From Thermoplasmatota archaeon (GTDB taxonomy: Archaea > Thermoplasmatota > Thermoplasmata > Thermoplasmatales > Thermoplasmataceae): a stretch of DNA of 59,846 bases. The stretch spans positions 1 through 59,846 of the forward strand of contig JAMDCA010000014.1 of the NCBI GenBank assembly GCA_023489435.1, read 5' to 3'. A program made the position numbers and the translations under genes. Under the pieces are notes generated by a model that made no database searches, had not been told where the DNA came from, and worked only from the letters and a program-made list of their open reading frames with translations. This document shows, one piece after another, positions 9,029-17,339 of the stretch (the stretch's first letter is position 1; each line of letters opens with the position of its first letter).

Positions 9029-9730
9029 TCAGGGCCCACAAACATCTATGGCACCCTGGAACAGGATATTTCCATTCTCAAAAGATAACCGCGGTATGAA
9101 CACTTCCACACCATCATTCAGGGCTTTGTAAAATTCCTTTGAGAATTCCGGGTCAGTATTACTGTTCGGGATGAAACATTTGGCTGACTTCCTGAATGCA
9201 AGGATGAAAAGTGCAGACCTTCCTCCACTGGAAACATGCTGCCTCAGAATTTCAATATGCTCTCTGCCCCTCTTTGTCGGCGCATCAGGGAAAGTTGCAG
9301 TTTCTCCCACTAGCATAGTGCACCCTTTGACCTCAATAAGCGTGTCTTCCCATTGGAAGTCTATTCTGTGGTTGCCAATTGCAACTTCTTTCCGGGTATT
9401 GGGAGGAAGGAATCTTGAGGCTATTTCTGAGTGGATCCTTGTATCAGTGAGGACCCATTCATCGTTATCACGTGACGCAGTTACAGAATGGGATGTCTTT
9501 ATTCCTTTTGTCTCCCTTACAAGAACCTTGTTTCCGGGGAATATGAGTTCGCGAAGCCTTCCCGGGTCGTGAAGGTGGCAAGGTATGTTCTTTCCTTCCA
9601 TGTCAACATTTACAAGGAACCTGTTGGGCCTGTCCCTGACTGTTCCCGGAATGAGATCTGTGGCAAAGCTGAAAAGTGTCGCACCGGAATCCGGAATTCT
9701 GATAATATCCAATAATCCTGCCATCTTCAT
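9029..9730 (-). CDS. sfsA: SfsA family DNA/RNA nuclease-like protein
   Basis: SfsA proteins carry an N-terminal OB-like domain and a PD-(D/E)XK nuclease-type core; the bacterial member was first named as a sugar fermentation stimulation protein. Diagnostic segments are FLVNVDMEGKNIPCHLHDPGRLRELIFPG (residues about 39-67), the core RIDFQWEDTLIEVKGCTML containing the D...E-x-K active-site pattern, and FPDAPTKRGREHIEIL. Length of 233 residues is typical. A 41-residue zinc-knuckle ORF ends 10 bases upstream on the same strand, so the two may be co-transcribed. Confidence 0.93.
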   Translation of the reverse strand: MKMAGLLDIIRIPDSGATLFSFATDLIPGTVRDRPNRFLVNVDMEGKNIPCHLHDPGRLRELIFPGNKVLVRETKGIKTSHSVTASRDNDEWVLTDTRIHSEIASRFLPPNTRKEVAIGNHRIDFQWEDTLIEVKGCTMLVGETATFPDAPTKRGREHIEILRQHVSSGGRSALFILAFRKSAKCFIPNSNTDPEFSKEFYKALNDGVEVFIPRLSFENGNILFQGAIDVCGP

Positions 9731-9740
9731 TCTACTAAAA

Positions 9741-9866
9741 CTATGACTTTGAAGGTGATGACATCAACGTGTGTCCGCATTCAGAGCAGTGCTTCTGTCC
9801 CTCTTCTGTTTCACACTCACATTCACACGTTGGGCTGCCGATTTCCAGCTTGCAAAAAACGCACAT
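9741..9866 (-). CDS. 41-residue zinc-knuckle microprotein
   Basis: An unrecognised small ORF starting MCVFCKLEIGSPTCECEC and ending with a KHCSECGHTL knuckle before SSPSKS. It has seven cysteines in 41 residues: Cys2-x2-Cys5, Cys14-x-Cys16-x-Cys18, Cys27-x2-Cys30, plus His26 and His32, consistent with one zinc ribbon or a compact metal site. The ATG lies 25 bases after a TATA-like ATAAATAC (9888-9895), exactly the spacing seen for other leaderless genes here. It ends 10 bases before sfsA. The cysteine pattern and promoter spacing argue for a real gene; function is unknown. Confidence 0.6.
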   Translation of the reverse strand: MCVFCKLEIGSPTCECECETEEGQKHCSECGHTLMSSPSKS

Positions 9867-9887
9867 GCTTCACGGAATTGCTTCTGA

Positions 9888-9895
9888 GTATTTAT
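9888..9895 (-). promoter_or_regulatory. TATA-like box for the microprotein
   Basis: ATAAATAC on the minus strand is centred about 25 bases before the microprotein ATG at 9866, predicting a leaderless mRNA. It is the only clear promoter element between kbl and sfsA, so it may also serve sfsA. Confidence 0.45.
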
Positions 9896-9982
9896 GATTT
9901 GAATCTCAACCACTGTTTGGTTAGCTCTGCAGGGCGTCAAGTTCAAGAACAGGAGGGGAAAAGCTATGGAAACGGGTAGGGA

Positions 9983-11176
9983 TTACCTGATAATCCCAAG
10001 CTTCCTTCCAACTTTCTGGAACGCTTCAACAGTGTAGCTGATATCGTCCCCGGAATGTACAGCCGAAGGCATCAGCCTGATTCTTGCCGCACCCATGGCC
10101 ACAGTGGGGTACACAATTGGCGATGCGAAGACCTTTTCCTCTTTGTAAAGAAGCCCGCTGAGTTCCAGCGTCTTTTTCTCATCCCCCACTATGACTGGCG
10201 TTATGGGGGTCTTTGTGCTCCCTGTATTAAAGCCTATTTCGTTGAGCTTTTCCCTGAGAAGTTTTGCATTGTCCCACAGTTTCCTCAGCAGTGAATCGTC
10301 CTTCTCCATTATCTCAATGGATTTCAGGACGGCTGCTGTGTCTCCGGGGTTGAGGCCGCTGCTGAAAAGGAATGGCCTTGCCTTTCTCTTGAGATATTCA
10401 ACCAGGTCTTCTGAACCAGCAACAAACCCGCCCATTGAGCCGATGGCTTTGGAGAATGTTCCCATTTCAACGTCTATCCTGTCAGAAACACCGAAATGAT
10501 CGCATATTCCCCTTCCATGATCCCCCAGGACACCTTCCCCGTGCGCATCGTCAACGTAACTCATTGCACCGTACTTCTCCGCAAGTTCCACAATCTCAGT
10601 AAGTGGTGCGACGTCCCCGTCCATGGAAAAAACTCCATCAGTTATGACCAGTGAACGCCTGTACTTTTTCACATTCTCTTTCAGTTTCACCTCAAGGTCA
10701 CCCGTATTAAGGTGCTTGTAGACACCCCTCTGGGCACCGCTCAACCTAACTCCGTCAATTATGCTTGCATGGTTTAGCTCTTCACTTAGGACATAATCTT
10801 CTTTGCCCACAATTGGAGGAATTGTTCCTGAATTCGCAAGGAGGCCCCCCTGATATACCAGGGCAGCTTCCATGTGCTTGAACTTTGCAACTTTCTCTTC
10901 CAGCCTGAGATGAATCTCGTTTGTGCCCGCAATTGACCTTACTGCGCCTGCTCCAACACCAAACTCCTCTATGGCCTCAATTGCTGCCTTCTTCACTTCT
11001 GGATGGTTGGCGAGGCCGAGATAATTATTTGAGCACATGTTAAGGACCCGGTTACCTTCTATCTTGACCCAGGCACCTTGTGGTGACTGGAGAACTTTGA
11101 TAGGGACAAATCTTCCTGCATCCTTCATTGCCTGTATTTCATCCTGAACCCATTGTAAAGAAGTCACGTTTATCAT
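9983..11176 (-). CDS. kbl: Glycine C-acetyltransferase / 2-amino-3-ketobutyrate CoA ligase
   Basis: A PLP-dependent alpha-oxoamine synthase that joins glycine and an acyl-CoA or runs the reverse step of threonine breakdown. SNNYLGLANHPEVKKAA, TDGVFSMDGDVAPL, VDDAHGEGVLG and the PLP lysine in GTFSKAIGSMGGFVAGS are all present. The frame is open to 11221, but the ATG at 11176 (MINVTSLQWVQDE) gives 397 residues, the normal family length, and lies about 24 bases from GTTTAAAATT (11195-11204); it is therefore preferred. Related enzymes (AONS) share the fold, so substrate is inferred. No threonine dehydrogenase lies beside it. Confidence 0.88.
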   Translation of the reverse strand: MINVTSLQWVQDEIQAMKDAGRFVPIKVLQSPQGAWVKIEGNRVLNMCSNNYLGLANHPEVKKAAIEAIEEFGVGAGAVRSIAGTNEIHLRLEEKVAKFKHMEAALVYQGGLLANSGTIPPIVGKEDYVLSEELNHASIIDGVRLSGAQRGVYKHLNTGDLEVKLKENVKKYRRSLVITDGVFSMDGDVAPLTEIVELAEKYGAMSYVDDAHGEGVLGDHGRGICDHFGVSDRIDVEMGTFSKAIGSMGGFVAGSEDLVEYLKRKARPFLFSSGLNPGDTAAVLKSIEIMEKDDSLLRKLWDNAKLLREKLNEIGFNTGSTKTPITPVIVGDEKKTLELSGLLYKEEKVFASPIVYPTVAMGAARIRLMPSAVHSGDDISYTVEAFQKVGRKLGIIR

Positions 11177-11259
11177 TGCATTAATGCCAGAAAAAATTTT
11201 AAACTTCCCCTTCCGTGCCAATTTTTGTAAGTGCTTATGAAAAAGCTAGAAAATCCATC

Positions 11260-11268
11260 TTTTTATAA
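11260..11268 (+). promoter_or_regulatory. TATA box for the NiCoT-like gene
   Basis: TTTTTATAA is centred 24 bases before the GTG at 11288. This supports a leaderless transcript starting at the GTG codon and makes the GTG the preferred start. Confidence 0.5.
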
Positions 11269-11287
11269 CAACTTCCTATTAACGTGA

Positions 11288-11875
11288 GTGAGCGTTTATG
11301 TATTGCTGCTTCTGGTTGCCCTTTCTGTCTCCTCTTTGCATATGATTGCACCGGACCACTGGCTTCCGCTCACCGTGATTTCATCTGCGAAGGCTTACTC
11401 TTCAACTAAGAAATATGGCGTTGCAGCCGGTCTTGGCTTTGCCCATGCGGCAACATCCATAGTAGTTGCCATGGCAATTTTTTATGCAGGGTTGGTTCTC
11501 ATCCACAGCTATGTCAGTTATCTTCTTCTTGCTGGCGAAGTGCTCCTTGTAATCATTGGACTCTACTTCATAATAAACGGTTACCGTGAATCACATGAGG
11601 AAACCTCATTCTCGGAGACTTCGGCAATTTCAGTGAGTGCCTTTCCAGACCTTGCGCTTCTTCCCATTGTAATTTCGGCAGCCACACTGAGCAATCTTCA
11701 AATCGGAACAATATTGCTTGTATTCTTCCTGGCCAGCGGCGTAGCTCTCACGGCAATGGTATTCATTGCAGGCAAAGGGCTTGGAAAAGCTATTTCCAAG
11801 GTGCCTCCAAAATATATGGACTACCTCATTGGAGGGGTTCTTATTGCCACTGCAGTCTTTATAAGATTTATCTAA
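11288..11875 (+). CDS. NiCoT/NicO-type metal transporter-like membrane protein
   Basis: A 195-residue membrane protein with about six hydrophobic segments. The first contains HMIAPDHWLPL (His18 to His24), matching the HX4DH signature of nickel/cobalt permeases; a later GFAHAATS resembles their second histidine motif. It is shorter than classical NiCoT proteins (~330 aa), closer to the compact NicO/UreH-like group. It likely moves a divalent metal or a related ion across the membrane; substrate is not provable here. It starts with GTG, is divergent from kbl, and overlaps the convergent mqnD-like gene by 4 bases. Confidence 0.65.
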   Translation: MSVYVLLLLVALSVSSLHMIAPDHWLPLTVISSAKAYSSTKKYGVAAGLGFAHAATSIVVAMAIFYAGLVLIHSYVSYLLLAGEVLLVIIGLYFIINGYRESHEETSFSETSAISVSAFPDLALLPIVISAATLSNLQIGTILLVFFLASGVALTAMVFIAGKGLGKAISKVPPKYMDYLIGGVLIATAVFIRFI

Positions 11876-12687
11876 ATTATTTCCAGGTTGAAGGGTTCGA
11901 TGAGATTCATTGACACTGCCCTCTTGTAGTAGAGATCCAGTGCCTTCCTGCCCTTTTCGCCGAAGTCTATGGACAATGGGTTCACGTACATCCTGATGAA
12001 CTTTCTCTCAAGTTCCATGTCTGCGTACCTGGCATATTTAAGTGAGTATTTCACTGCAGCATCTTCGTTATTCATAGAATACTTGATGGAATCTTCGAAG
12101 TCTTTCTTGTACTTCATTGCAACATCTTTTCCCACTGATTTCTTAATGGCGTTGAACCCGAGAGGGATTGGGAGGTCTCCAGCATACTGCTTCCACTTCT
12201 CATATAGGTCAAGGACTTTGATCAATCCCTTGTTCTGGAAAGTAAGTTGCTCATCGTGAATCAGGATGCCTGCATCAACTTCTCCTGAAAGTACAGCTTC
12301 GGGAATCTGGTCAAACCTGACTTCCCTGAATTCTTTGGGCTCAGGGGCGAACATCTTGTAAAGCAGATAGGCAGAAGTGAATTTCCCCGGCACTGCAACC
12401 ACAGACTTGGAAAGGTCAACTTCCTTCTTTGCAACCACTGCAGGGCCGTAGCTGAGGCCAAAACTTGCACCGGATGTTGTGAGGTAGTACTTGTCGTGCA
12501 CCTTTGCATATCCGTTGGCAGAAATAGCAGTAACATCATACAGTTCCTCTGGAGCTTCCTTGTTCAGAGTTTCAATGTCCTTTACAACCTGATCGTACTC
12601 AAAAGCACAGGGAATCTTCTTTTCGAACATCGCGTAAAACATGAAGGAATCATCCGGGTCTGGCGTATGGGCTATAACGAGTTTCAT
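11872..12687 (-). CDS. mqnD: MqnD-like 1,4-dihydroxy-6-naphthoate synthase
   Basis: A periplasmic-binding-protein-like enzyme of the futalosine menaquinone pathway, fitting the menaquinones known in Thermoplasma relatives. It opens with the diagnostic TPDPDDSFMFYAM (residues 8-20) and has DVTAISANGYAKV, the central IHDEQLTFQNKGLIKVLDLYEKW, and DLPIPLGFNAI, all MqnD hallmarks. No signal peptide is seen, as expected for the cytosolic enzyme. Length of 271 residues is standard. No other mqn gene is in the window. MqnA is a homologue, but the DPDD motif and HDEQLT segment favour MqnD. Confidence 0.82.
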   Translation of the reverse strand: MKLVIAHTPDPDDSFMFYAMFEKKIPCAFEYDQVVKDIETLNKEAPEELYDVTAISANGYAKVHDKYYLTTSGASFGLSYGPAVVAKKEVDLSKSVVAVPGKFTSAYLLYKMFAPEPKEFREVRFDQIPEAVLSGEVDAGILIHDEQLTFQNKGLIKVLDLYEKWKQYAGDLPIPLGFNAIKKSVGKDVAMKYKKDFEDSIKYSMNNEDAAVKYSLKYARYADMELERKFIRMYVNPLSIDFGEKGRKALDLYYKRAVSMNLIEPFNLEII

Positions 12688-12834
12688 GAGAAGGAGAGCA
12701 CTTCATGTAAGAATTGCTTTTCGCTTTGCCGATAATTTGCCTGGTATGAAATATTTCAAATATCCTTCAAAATAACAAGCACTGGAATTAAATATTGAAT
12801 CAGAATGGCATACACCTGAAATTCTGGTGATTTC

Positions 12835-13764
12835 ATGAAGAAGATACTCATTGCCTTTGGTGGTAACGCCCTCTTGAGAAACGGAGATGACAGCACCTTT
12901 GATTCCCAGCTTAACAGGGCTACTGAAGCATTTGAGAGGATTTCCGATATTATCCTGGAAAATAATGTTATCATAACACATGGGAATGGCCCGCAGGTTG
13001 GCAACATACTTCTTCAGAATGAATCCTCTCGAAAGGTTACCAAGGCTATGCCCCTTCACGCCTGCGGAGCCATGTCACAGGGCCTCATCGGCGAGATTCT
13101 TGCCGAAGCCTATGACAGTGTGAAGCTGAAGAAGGGGATAATGAAAGAAGCTTCAGTCATAATGACAAGAACTGTCGTGGACAGCGATGACCCTGCATTC
13201 CTTAGCCCAACAAAGCCAATTGGCCCTTATTACGACAGGGAAACTGCCGATGACCTTATGAAAACGAGGAAATGGCTGATGAAAGAAGAGGAAAACAAGG
13301 GCTACAGGAGGCTTGTTCCCTCACCAGTTCCCAAGGATATTGTGGAACGTTCTGCAATATTCAACTGCCTAAATGATGGGTTCATGCCCATATGCACGGG
13401 TGGGGGAGGAATTCCCGTGGTAAAGTCAGACAGGGGATACATGGGCGTAGACGCGGTCATCGACAAGGATCTTGCGTCATCACTACTTGCAAGAATACTG
13501 GAAGTGGACAAATTTGTAATTCTCACCGATGTCAAGGGGGTATACAGGAATTACGGCGGTTCGCAAGAGGAGTTTATTCCGGAAATCAGCGCCCTTGATC
13601 TGGAGGGGGAATTGCAATCTGGCATTTTCCCTAAGGGAAGCATGGGACCCAAAGTCCGGGCAGCCCTTGAATTTGCAAGAGTTACAGGGAAACAGGCGAT
13701 TATAGGTTCACTGGATGAAGCTGGAATGGTAATTGATGGAAAGGCTGGAACTATAATCCACTGA
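12835..13764 (+). CDS. arcC: Carbamate kinase
   Basis: It transfers phosphate between carbamoyl phosphate and ADP/ATP (amino acid kinase family). Signatures: KILIAFGGNALLRNG at the N-terminus, ITHGNGPQVGNIL, MPLHACGAMSQGLIGE, and the nucleotide region with ILTDVKGVYRNYG. Length of 309 residues is standard. GGTGAT lies just upstream of the ATG. No arginine deiminase or ornithine transcarbamylase lies nearby, so the source or fate of its carbamoyl phosphate is unclear; CarAB is encoded 4 kb to the left. It runs convergently into the PRTase gene. Confidence 0.95.
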   Translation: MKKILIAFGGNALLRNGDDSTFDSQLNRATEAFERISDIILENNVIITHGNGPQVGNILLQNESSRKVTKAMPLHACGAMSQGLIGEILAEAYDSVKLKKGIMKEASVIMTRTVVDSDDPAFLSPTKPIGPYYDRETADDLMKTRKWLMKEEENKGYRRLVPSPVPKDIVERSAIFNCLNDGFMPICTGGGGIPVVKSDRGYMGVDAVIDKDLASSLLARILEVDKFVILTDVKGVYRNYGGSQEEFIPEISALDLEGELQSGIFPKGSMGPKVRAALEFARVTGKQAIIGSLDEAGMVIDGKAGTIIH

Positions 13765-13769
13765 AATTG

Positions 13770-14420
13770 CTACTTCCCCACTTTCACATAATTCTGAGAT
13801 TCTTCCCGTAGTTTGCCGGATCTTACAAAATCCTTGAGCACCTTTTCCAGGTGGCTGTTTGCAATATCGAGATCATACTCATCCAAAAGAAGAGACTTGA
13901 TGCCTGAGAGACTTAACTTGTTCTTCATTGCCTTCATAAGCAGATTGTCCAGGTCTTCGTATACGTTCCATGGGAAGATAAACCATGTCCACTGCTTCTG
14001 GTCTACAAGTTCACCATAAAAATCAGGAACGAATTCTGATCTTGTTATATGAAGCATAGTTGCAGTCTTAATGTCTGCGGGGTCCTGGCTTCTGACAAAA
14101 TCGTAGGCCAGTTTCATGCTCTGGCCGGTATCAGTTATGTCATCAACTATGAGCACTTTTTTTCCCGTTAAGTTCAGCTTCCCTGGATCGTTGAGGACTG
14201 CGTGTCCACTTTTAGTCGCTGTAATACCCCAGTGTTCTGTCTTGATTGAAAGAAGATCCTTGATCCATAATGAGTCTGAGAGAATCCTGGATGGAACGAG
14301 TCCTCCGCGTGACAAACCAATGATGACCTCTGGTGAAAAGCTGTCCACTACCTGTTCTCTTATGGCACTGCACCACTTTTCAATGTCTTGCCAAGATACT
14401 AAATGTGCTCTGAACTCCAT
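13770..14420 (-). CDS. Purine phosphoribosyltransferase (Hpt1-like)
   Basis: A type I phosphoribosyltransferase of the COG2236 group, probably salvaging hypoxanthine, xanthine or guanine. The flavodoxin-like core shows IIGLSRGGLVPSRIL and the PRPP loop KVLIVDDITDTGQSM around residues 96-110. After the core (about residue 150) there is a C-terminal helical region of ~65 residues (MKAMKNKLSLSGIKSLLLDEYDL...) resembling a small winged-helix extension. Which purine it uses cannot be told from the sequence. Confidence 0.82.
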   Translation of the reverse strand: MEFRAHLVSWQDIEKWCSAIREQVVDSFSPEVIIGLSRGGLVPSRILSDSLWIKDLLSIKTEHWGITATKSGHAVLNDPGKLNLTGKKVLIVDDITDTGQSMKLAYDFVRSQDPADIKTATMLHITRSEFVPDFYGELVDQKQWTWFIFPWNVYEDLDNLLMKAMKNKLSLSGIKSLLLDEYDLDIANSHLEKVLKDFVRSGKLREESQNYVKVGK

Positions 14421-14611
14421 TGAATACCCATACAGTATCAGAACACCCTTTAAACATATTTCATGGAGTTTTTAACCTGATAATTACACCCGGGAGTGGA
14501 TTTGCTCAAAGGAAAATTTTTAGATTTTCCATAATTATATAGTCTCAGATATTTTTATAAGTATATTTCTATTTTACAAATATTTTTATATTGATTTGCA
14601 GTAATCATAAC

Positions 14612-15430
14612 ATGAGCAGCCTAGATATAGCACTTATAATTATCTTCTTGATAATTGTCTTCATCCTGCTCTCCGGTCTCCATATATTGAAAGAATGGGA
14701 GAGGGGAGCTGTGTTCACATTAGGAAGATTCTCACAGATCAAAGGTCCCGGCGTCATCTACGTGTGGCCAATTGTTAGCAAGGTCTCATCGATAATGTCA
14801 ACCAGGATACAGGTAGTTTCCTTCAAGACAGAGAGCACTTTCACAAAAGATAATGTGCCAATCAATGTGGATGCGGTCATGTATTTCCAGATCGTGGATC
14901 CCCAGAAAGCAGTACTCAACGTCGAAAATTATGGAGCTGCAACAAACTACTCTGCCCAGACTACCCTGAGGGAAGTTCTTGGTAAGAGTTCTTTTGACGA
15001 AGTTCTTTCGGAAAGGGAGAAAATAGGCGAGGCAGCAAGAGAGATCATCGATGAAAAGACAGAGAACTGGGGAATAAAAGTATCATCCGTTGAAATAAGG
15101 GATGTTATCGTGCCACAGAACCTCCAGGAGGCCATGTCAAGACAGGCATCGGCCGAGAGAGAGAGGAGATCAAGAGTAACTCTGGCAATTGCTGAAGTGG
15201 AAGCAGCGCAGAAAATGGTTGAAGCAGCAAACCAGTATACCAATAATCCAACTGCTTTCCAGCTCAGGTGGATGAACATTCTTTATGAAATCGGGCTTGA
15301 AGGAAAAGGCACCCTTATGATGATCCCTGCCAACACCCCGGCCGTAGGGGTAAGCAATCCTATGTCCATTGTAGGCCTGGATGAAATAACTAAGAGGGCA
15401 AAAGAATCTAAAGGCACTTCTAGCCAGTAA
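14612..15430 (+). CDS. SPFH/Band 7 protein, stomatin-like (slipin)
   Basis: A membrane-anchored scaffold protein. One N-terminal hydrophobic helix (IALIIIFLIIVFILLSGLHIL) is followed by the SPFH domain (EWERGAVFTLGRFSQIKGPGVIYVWPIVSKV) and a charged coiled-coil (SRQASAERERRSRVTLAIAEVEAAQKMVEAANQY). The frame is open from a TTG at 14591, but the ATG at 14612 lies about 25 bases after an AT-rich TATA region (14580-14590) and begins directly before the membrane helix. Archaeal stomatins usually sit beside an NfeD partner; here no NfeD is adjacent, but a short one lies at 50.4-50.7 kb. Confidence 0.9.
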   Translation: MSSLDIALIIIFLIIVFILLSGLHILKEWERGAVFTLGRFSQIKGPGVIYVWPIVSKVSSIMSTRIQVVSFKTESTFTKDNVPINVDAVMYFQIVDPQKAVLNVENYGAATNYSAQTTLREVLGKSSFDEVLSEREKIGEAAREIIDEKTENWGIKVSSVEIRDVIVPQNLQEAMSRQASAERERRSRVTLAIAEVEAAQKMVEAANQYTNNPTAFQLRWMNILYEIGLEGKGTLMMIPANTPAVGVSNPMSIVGLDEITKRAKESKGTSSQ

Positions 15431-16169
15431 TTTCTTGAAGCGCTATCTCCAGCAATTTTTCTGGAGATAGTTCATTTACCCTTTTATTTCCTATTTCCCC
15501 TTCAATTTTCCTTAAAGATGATGAAAGTTTCTTCCTCCTGTTGGAGAACAGTATTCTGAAGACCGCGTCTGCCTTGCGGATTTCATCTTCGCTGAATTCA
15601 CCCCTTGGAATGATCTCTATAACAGAGGAGTCGACCTCAGGGACAGGGCTGAATGAATTTCTGGAAACTTTTGCAATTACTTTGATCCTGAACCTTAACT
15701 GCGCGTTTACGGAAAGCCTCGAATAATCCTTTGAACCAACCTGGGAGACCAACCTGCTGCAGAACTCCCTTTGCAACATAAGAACTGCCCTCTTGAATTC
15801 GAAATTGCCAAGATGAAATAGGATCTCTGAGGATATGTGATAAGGCACATTGCCTATTATTCCATCACACTGCAGCTCTTTAAGATCAAGAATATTAGCT
15901 TTTTTAAGAGTTAACGCGCCGGAATCCAAAAATTGGCTGAACTTCCCTAGCAATTCCTCATAAAACCTGTGGTCAGGTTCGATTGCATCAACTTTGTATC
16001 CTTTTTCAAGGAGAAGTGACGTAAGAGTTCCCGGTCCGGATCCTATTTCAAGTATCCTGGACCCGGGAGGGAGTTTCAGGGCCTCAACTTCAAAGCGTGC
16101 AACCTTTGGATTGCGCAGGAGAACCTGTCCATATTTCTTTGTGTAAAGTCCCTTTGATCCCGGACTCAT
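15420..16169 (-). CDS. rsmA: 16S rRNA adenine dimethyltransferase KsgA/Dim1
   Basis: It dimethylates two adjacent adenines near the 3' end of 16S rRNA during small-subunit maturation. The SAM-binding motif is ILEIGSGPGTLTSLLLEKGYKVDAIEPD, and the N6-adenine motif IV is NVPYHISSEIL. Length of 249 residues is normal for archaea. It is the last gene of the superoperon; its start overlaps the DUF655 stop by 4 bases and its end overlaps the convergent stomatin by 11 bases. Confidence 0.95.
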   Translation of the reverse strand: MSPGSKGLYTKKYGQVLLRNPKVARFEVEALKLPPGSRILEIGSGPGTLTSLLLEKGYKVDAIEPDHRFYEELLGKFSQFLDSGALTLKKANILDLKELQCDGIIGNVPYHISSEILFHLGNFEFKRAVLMLQREFCSRLVSQVGSKDYSRLSVNAQLRFRIKVIAKVSRNSFSPVPEVDSSVIEIIPRGEFSEDEIRKADAVFRILFSNRRKKLSSSLRKIEGEIGNKRVNELSPEKLLEIALQEITG

Positions 16170-16714
16170 CTTGCCACGAAAAGCTTGTGCTTTTCAAATC
16201 TTTCCTGGAGTTCAACCACAATTCTTCCGGCGATCATCTTCTGGGGATTGTGGACTGTTTTTACCCTCTCAGTAAGTTCATGGAATGACTCAAAAAGCTT
16301 CTTTTTCCTCTCGTCAAGAATGTTCCACATGGTCTTGTTTCCGAGACCCGGCAAGAGTTCAAGGGAGTGCAGCCTGGTTGAAATGGACTCTGCCTGGTTG
16401 AAGAACTTTACAAAATCTTTCTCACGTGAGTTGATGATGTTTTCCAGTGTGAAAGGTAGTTCATTCATTGCAGCATTTGTAAGATCGGCATAGGAGATCC
16501 TTCTCTTCACTGACATTACCTTATCCCTCTGCTCCTGCTCCTTTCCAATGTAGACCCTCTCACCAATGGTGATGATTGCATTGGTCTTGGGTATCAGTTC
16601 CAAAAGCTTGAATTCAGTTTCGCCGACAGCTATGGCCAGTGGGGTTTTATGGTAACTCTTATCATCTGCCCTGCCCTGCGGCAGATAGTCTAACACATAT
16701 GCAAATTCTTCCAA
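16166..16714 (-). CDS. DUF655 family predicted RNA-binding protein
   Basis: An archaea-specific conserved protein (COG1491/DUF655) almost always found between RNA polymerase subunit F and ksgA, as here. The N-terminal half (FAYVLDYLPQGRADDKSYHKTPLAIAVGETEFKLLELIPK) is a small beta-barrel-like region with basic character; the C-terminal half has LHSLELLPGLGNKTMWNILDERKKKLF, a helix-hairpin-helix-like GLGNKT turn. Its role is not established; nucleic acid binding in ribosome maturation is inferred from the fold and neighbours. 182 residues, overlaps ksgA by 4 bases. Confidence 0.85.
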   Translation of the reverse strand: MEEFAYVLDYLPQGRADDKSYHKTPLAIAVGETEFKLLELIPKTNAIITIGERVYIGKEQEQRDKVMSVKRRISYADLTNAAMNELPFTLENIINSREKDFVKFFNQAESISTRLHSLELLPGLGNKTMWNILDERKKKLFESFHELTERVKTVHNPQKMIAGRIVVELQERFEKHKLFVAR

Positions 16715-16734
16715 AAATCAAAGCCTCCCCTGCC

Positions 16735-17040
16735 TTACTCGCCTGTAAAATAACTAACGAGGCTATTTAAATCTTTTTCGGAGAGCAGTATACTGTATCC
16801 TGAGACAATGCTGGTTACTTCTTCCTTGCTTTTTGGAACAAGGTCGACCAGTTTCACCGCCACTTTCTCAGGGAGCTTGAAATCCTTTACCAGATCTGCA
16901 ACGGCCTTCTTGGCGTCCTTGCCTTTCATCTTTAGAAAGGCTTCACAGTAGCCAAGGTTCTCAGCCTCAGTAGGGTCGTGTTCCTTCTTCTTGGAAAGAA
17001 CATCAAACACTTCCGGTATAGTGATAAACTTGCTTTTCAT
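16735..17040 (-). CDS. rpoF: DNA-directed RNA polymerase subunit F (Rpo4/Rpb4)
   Basis: The archaeal Rpb4 homologue, which pairs with subunit E' (Rpb7) to form the RNA polymerase stalk. The 101-residue sequence has the expected helical arrangement with the C-terminal HRDC-like region (LVDLVPKSKEEVTSIVSGYSILLSEKDLNSLVSYF). It starts one base inside the L21e stop codon, so the two are translationally coupled. The L21e-rpoF-DUF655-ksgA order is the standard archaeal arrangement, which supports the call. Confidence 0.9.
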   Translation of the reverse strand: MKSKFITIPEVFDVLSKKKEHDPTEAENLGYCEAFLKMKGKDAKKAVADLVKDFKLPEKVAVKLVDLVPKSKEEVTSIVSGYSILLSEKDLNSLVSYFTGE

Positions 17041-17339
17041 TATCTTCCTTCTATTTTCTTGAGGTGTACAGGTGCAGCAAGGACCTCTTTTCTAACGCTG
17101 CCAATCTTAACCGTAAGGAAAAAGCATTCACCCTGTTTTCCGGTTATTCTTCCTGTAAGTCCCTGGAATCCGTGGTAGGGCATTCCGTTGTGTATGGATG
17201 GCTCAATATTTACTGCTGCAAGGTCTCCAACTTCAAAGTTCTTGAAAAATCTAGTAACTGGAGGCAGGCCTCTATCCTTGACACGCTTTGTCATTTTCAT
17301 TCTGGAGCCCGCTCTTGGGCCATGAGACATCTTTACCAT
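17040..17339 (-). CDS. rpl21e: 50S ribosomal protein L21e (eL21)
   Basis: An archaeal/eukaryotic large-subunit protein with an SH3-like barrel. The basic N-terminus MSHGPRAGSRMKMTKRVKDRG, FEVGDLAAVNIEPSIHNGMPYHGFQGLTGRI and the closing VHLKKIEGR region are characteristic. The ATG at 17339 is preceded by GGTGA at the end of pus10; an alternative ATG lies three codons in. 99 residues. It abuts pus10 with no spacer. Confidence 0.95.
   Translation of the reverse strand: MVKMSHGPRAGSRMKMTKRVKDRGLPPVTRFFKNFEVGDLAAVNIEPSIHNGMPYHGFQGLTGRITGKQGECFFLTVKIGSVRKEVLAAPVHLKKIEGR

Noticed and set aside
8805-9041. 78-codon leftward ORF between sfsA and carA
   Set aside because: It runs through the hairpin and T tract and overlaps the end of sfsA; composition looks random and no start signal is present.
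9743-9979. 78-codon rightward ORF between sfsA and kbl
   Set aside because: The opposite strand carries the better supported 41-codon cysteine-rich gene with a correctly spaced TATA box; this frame has neither.
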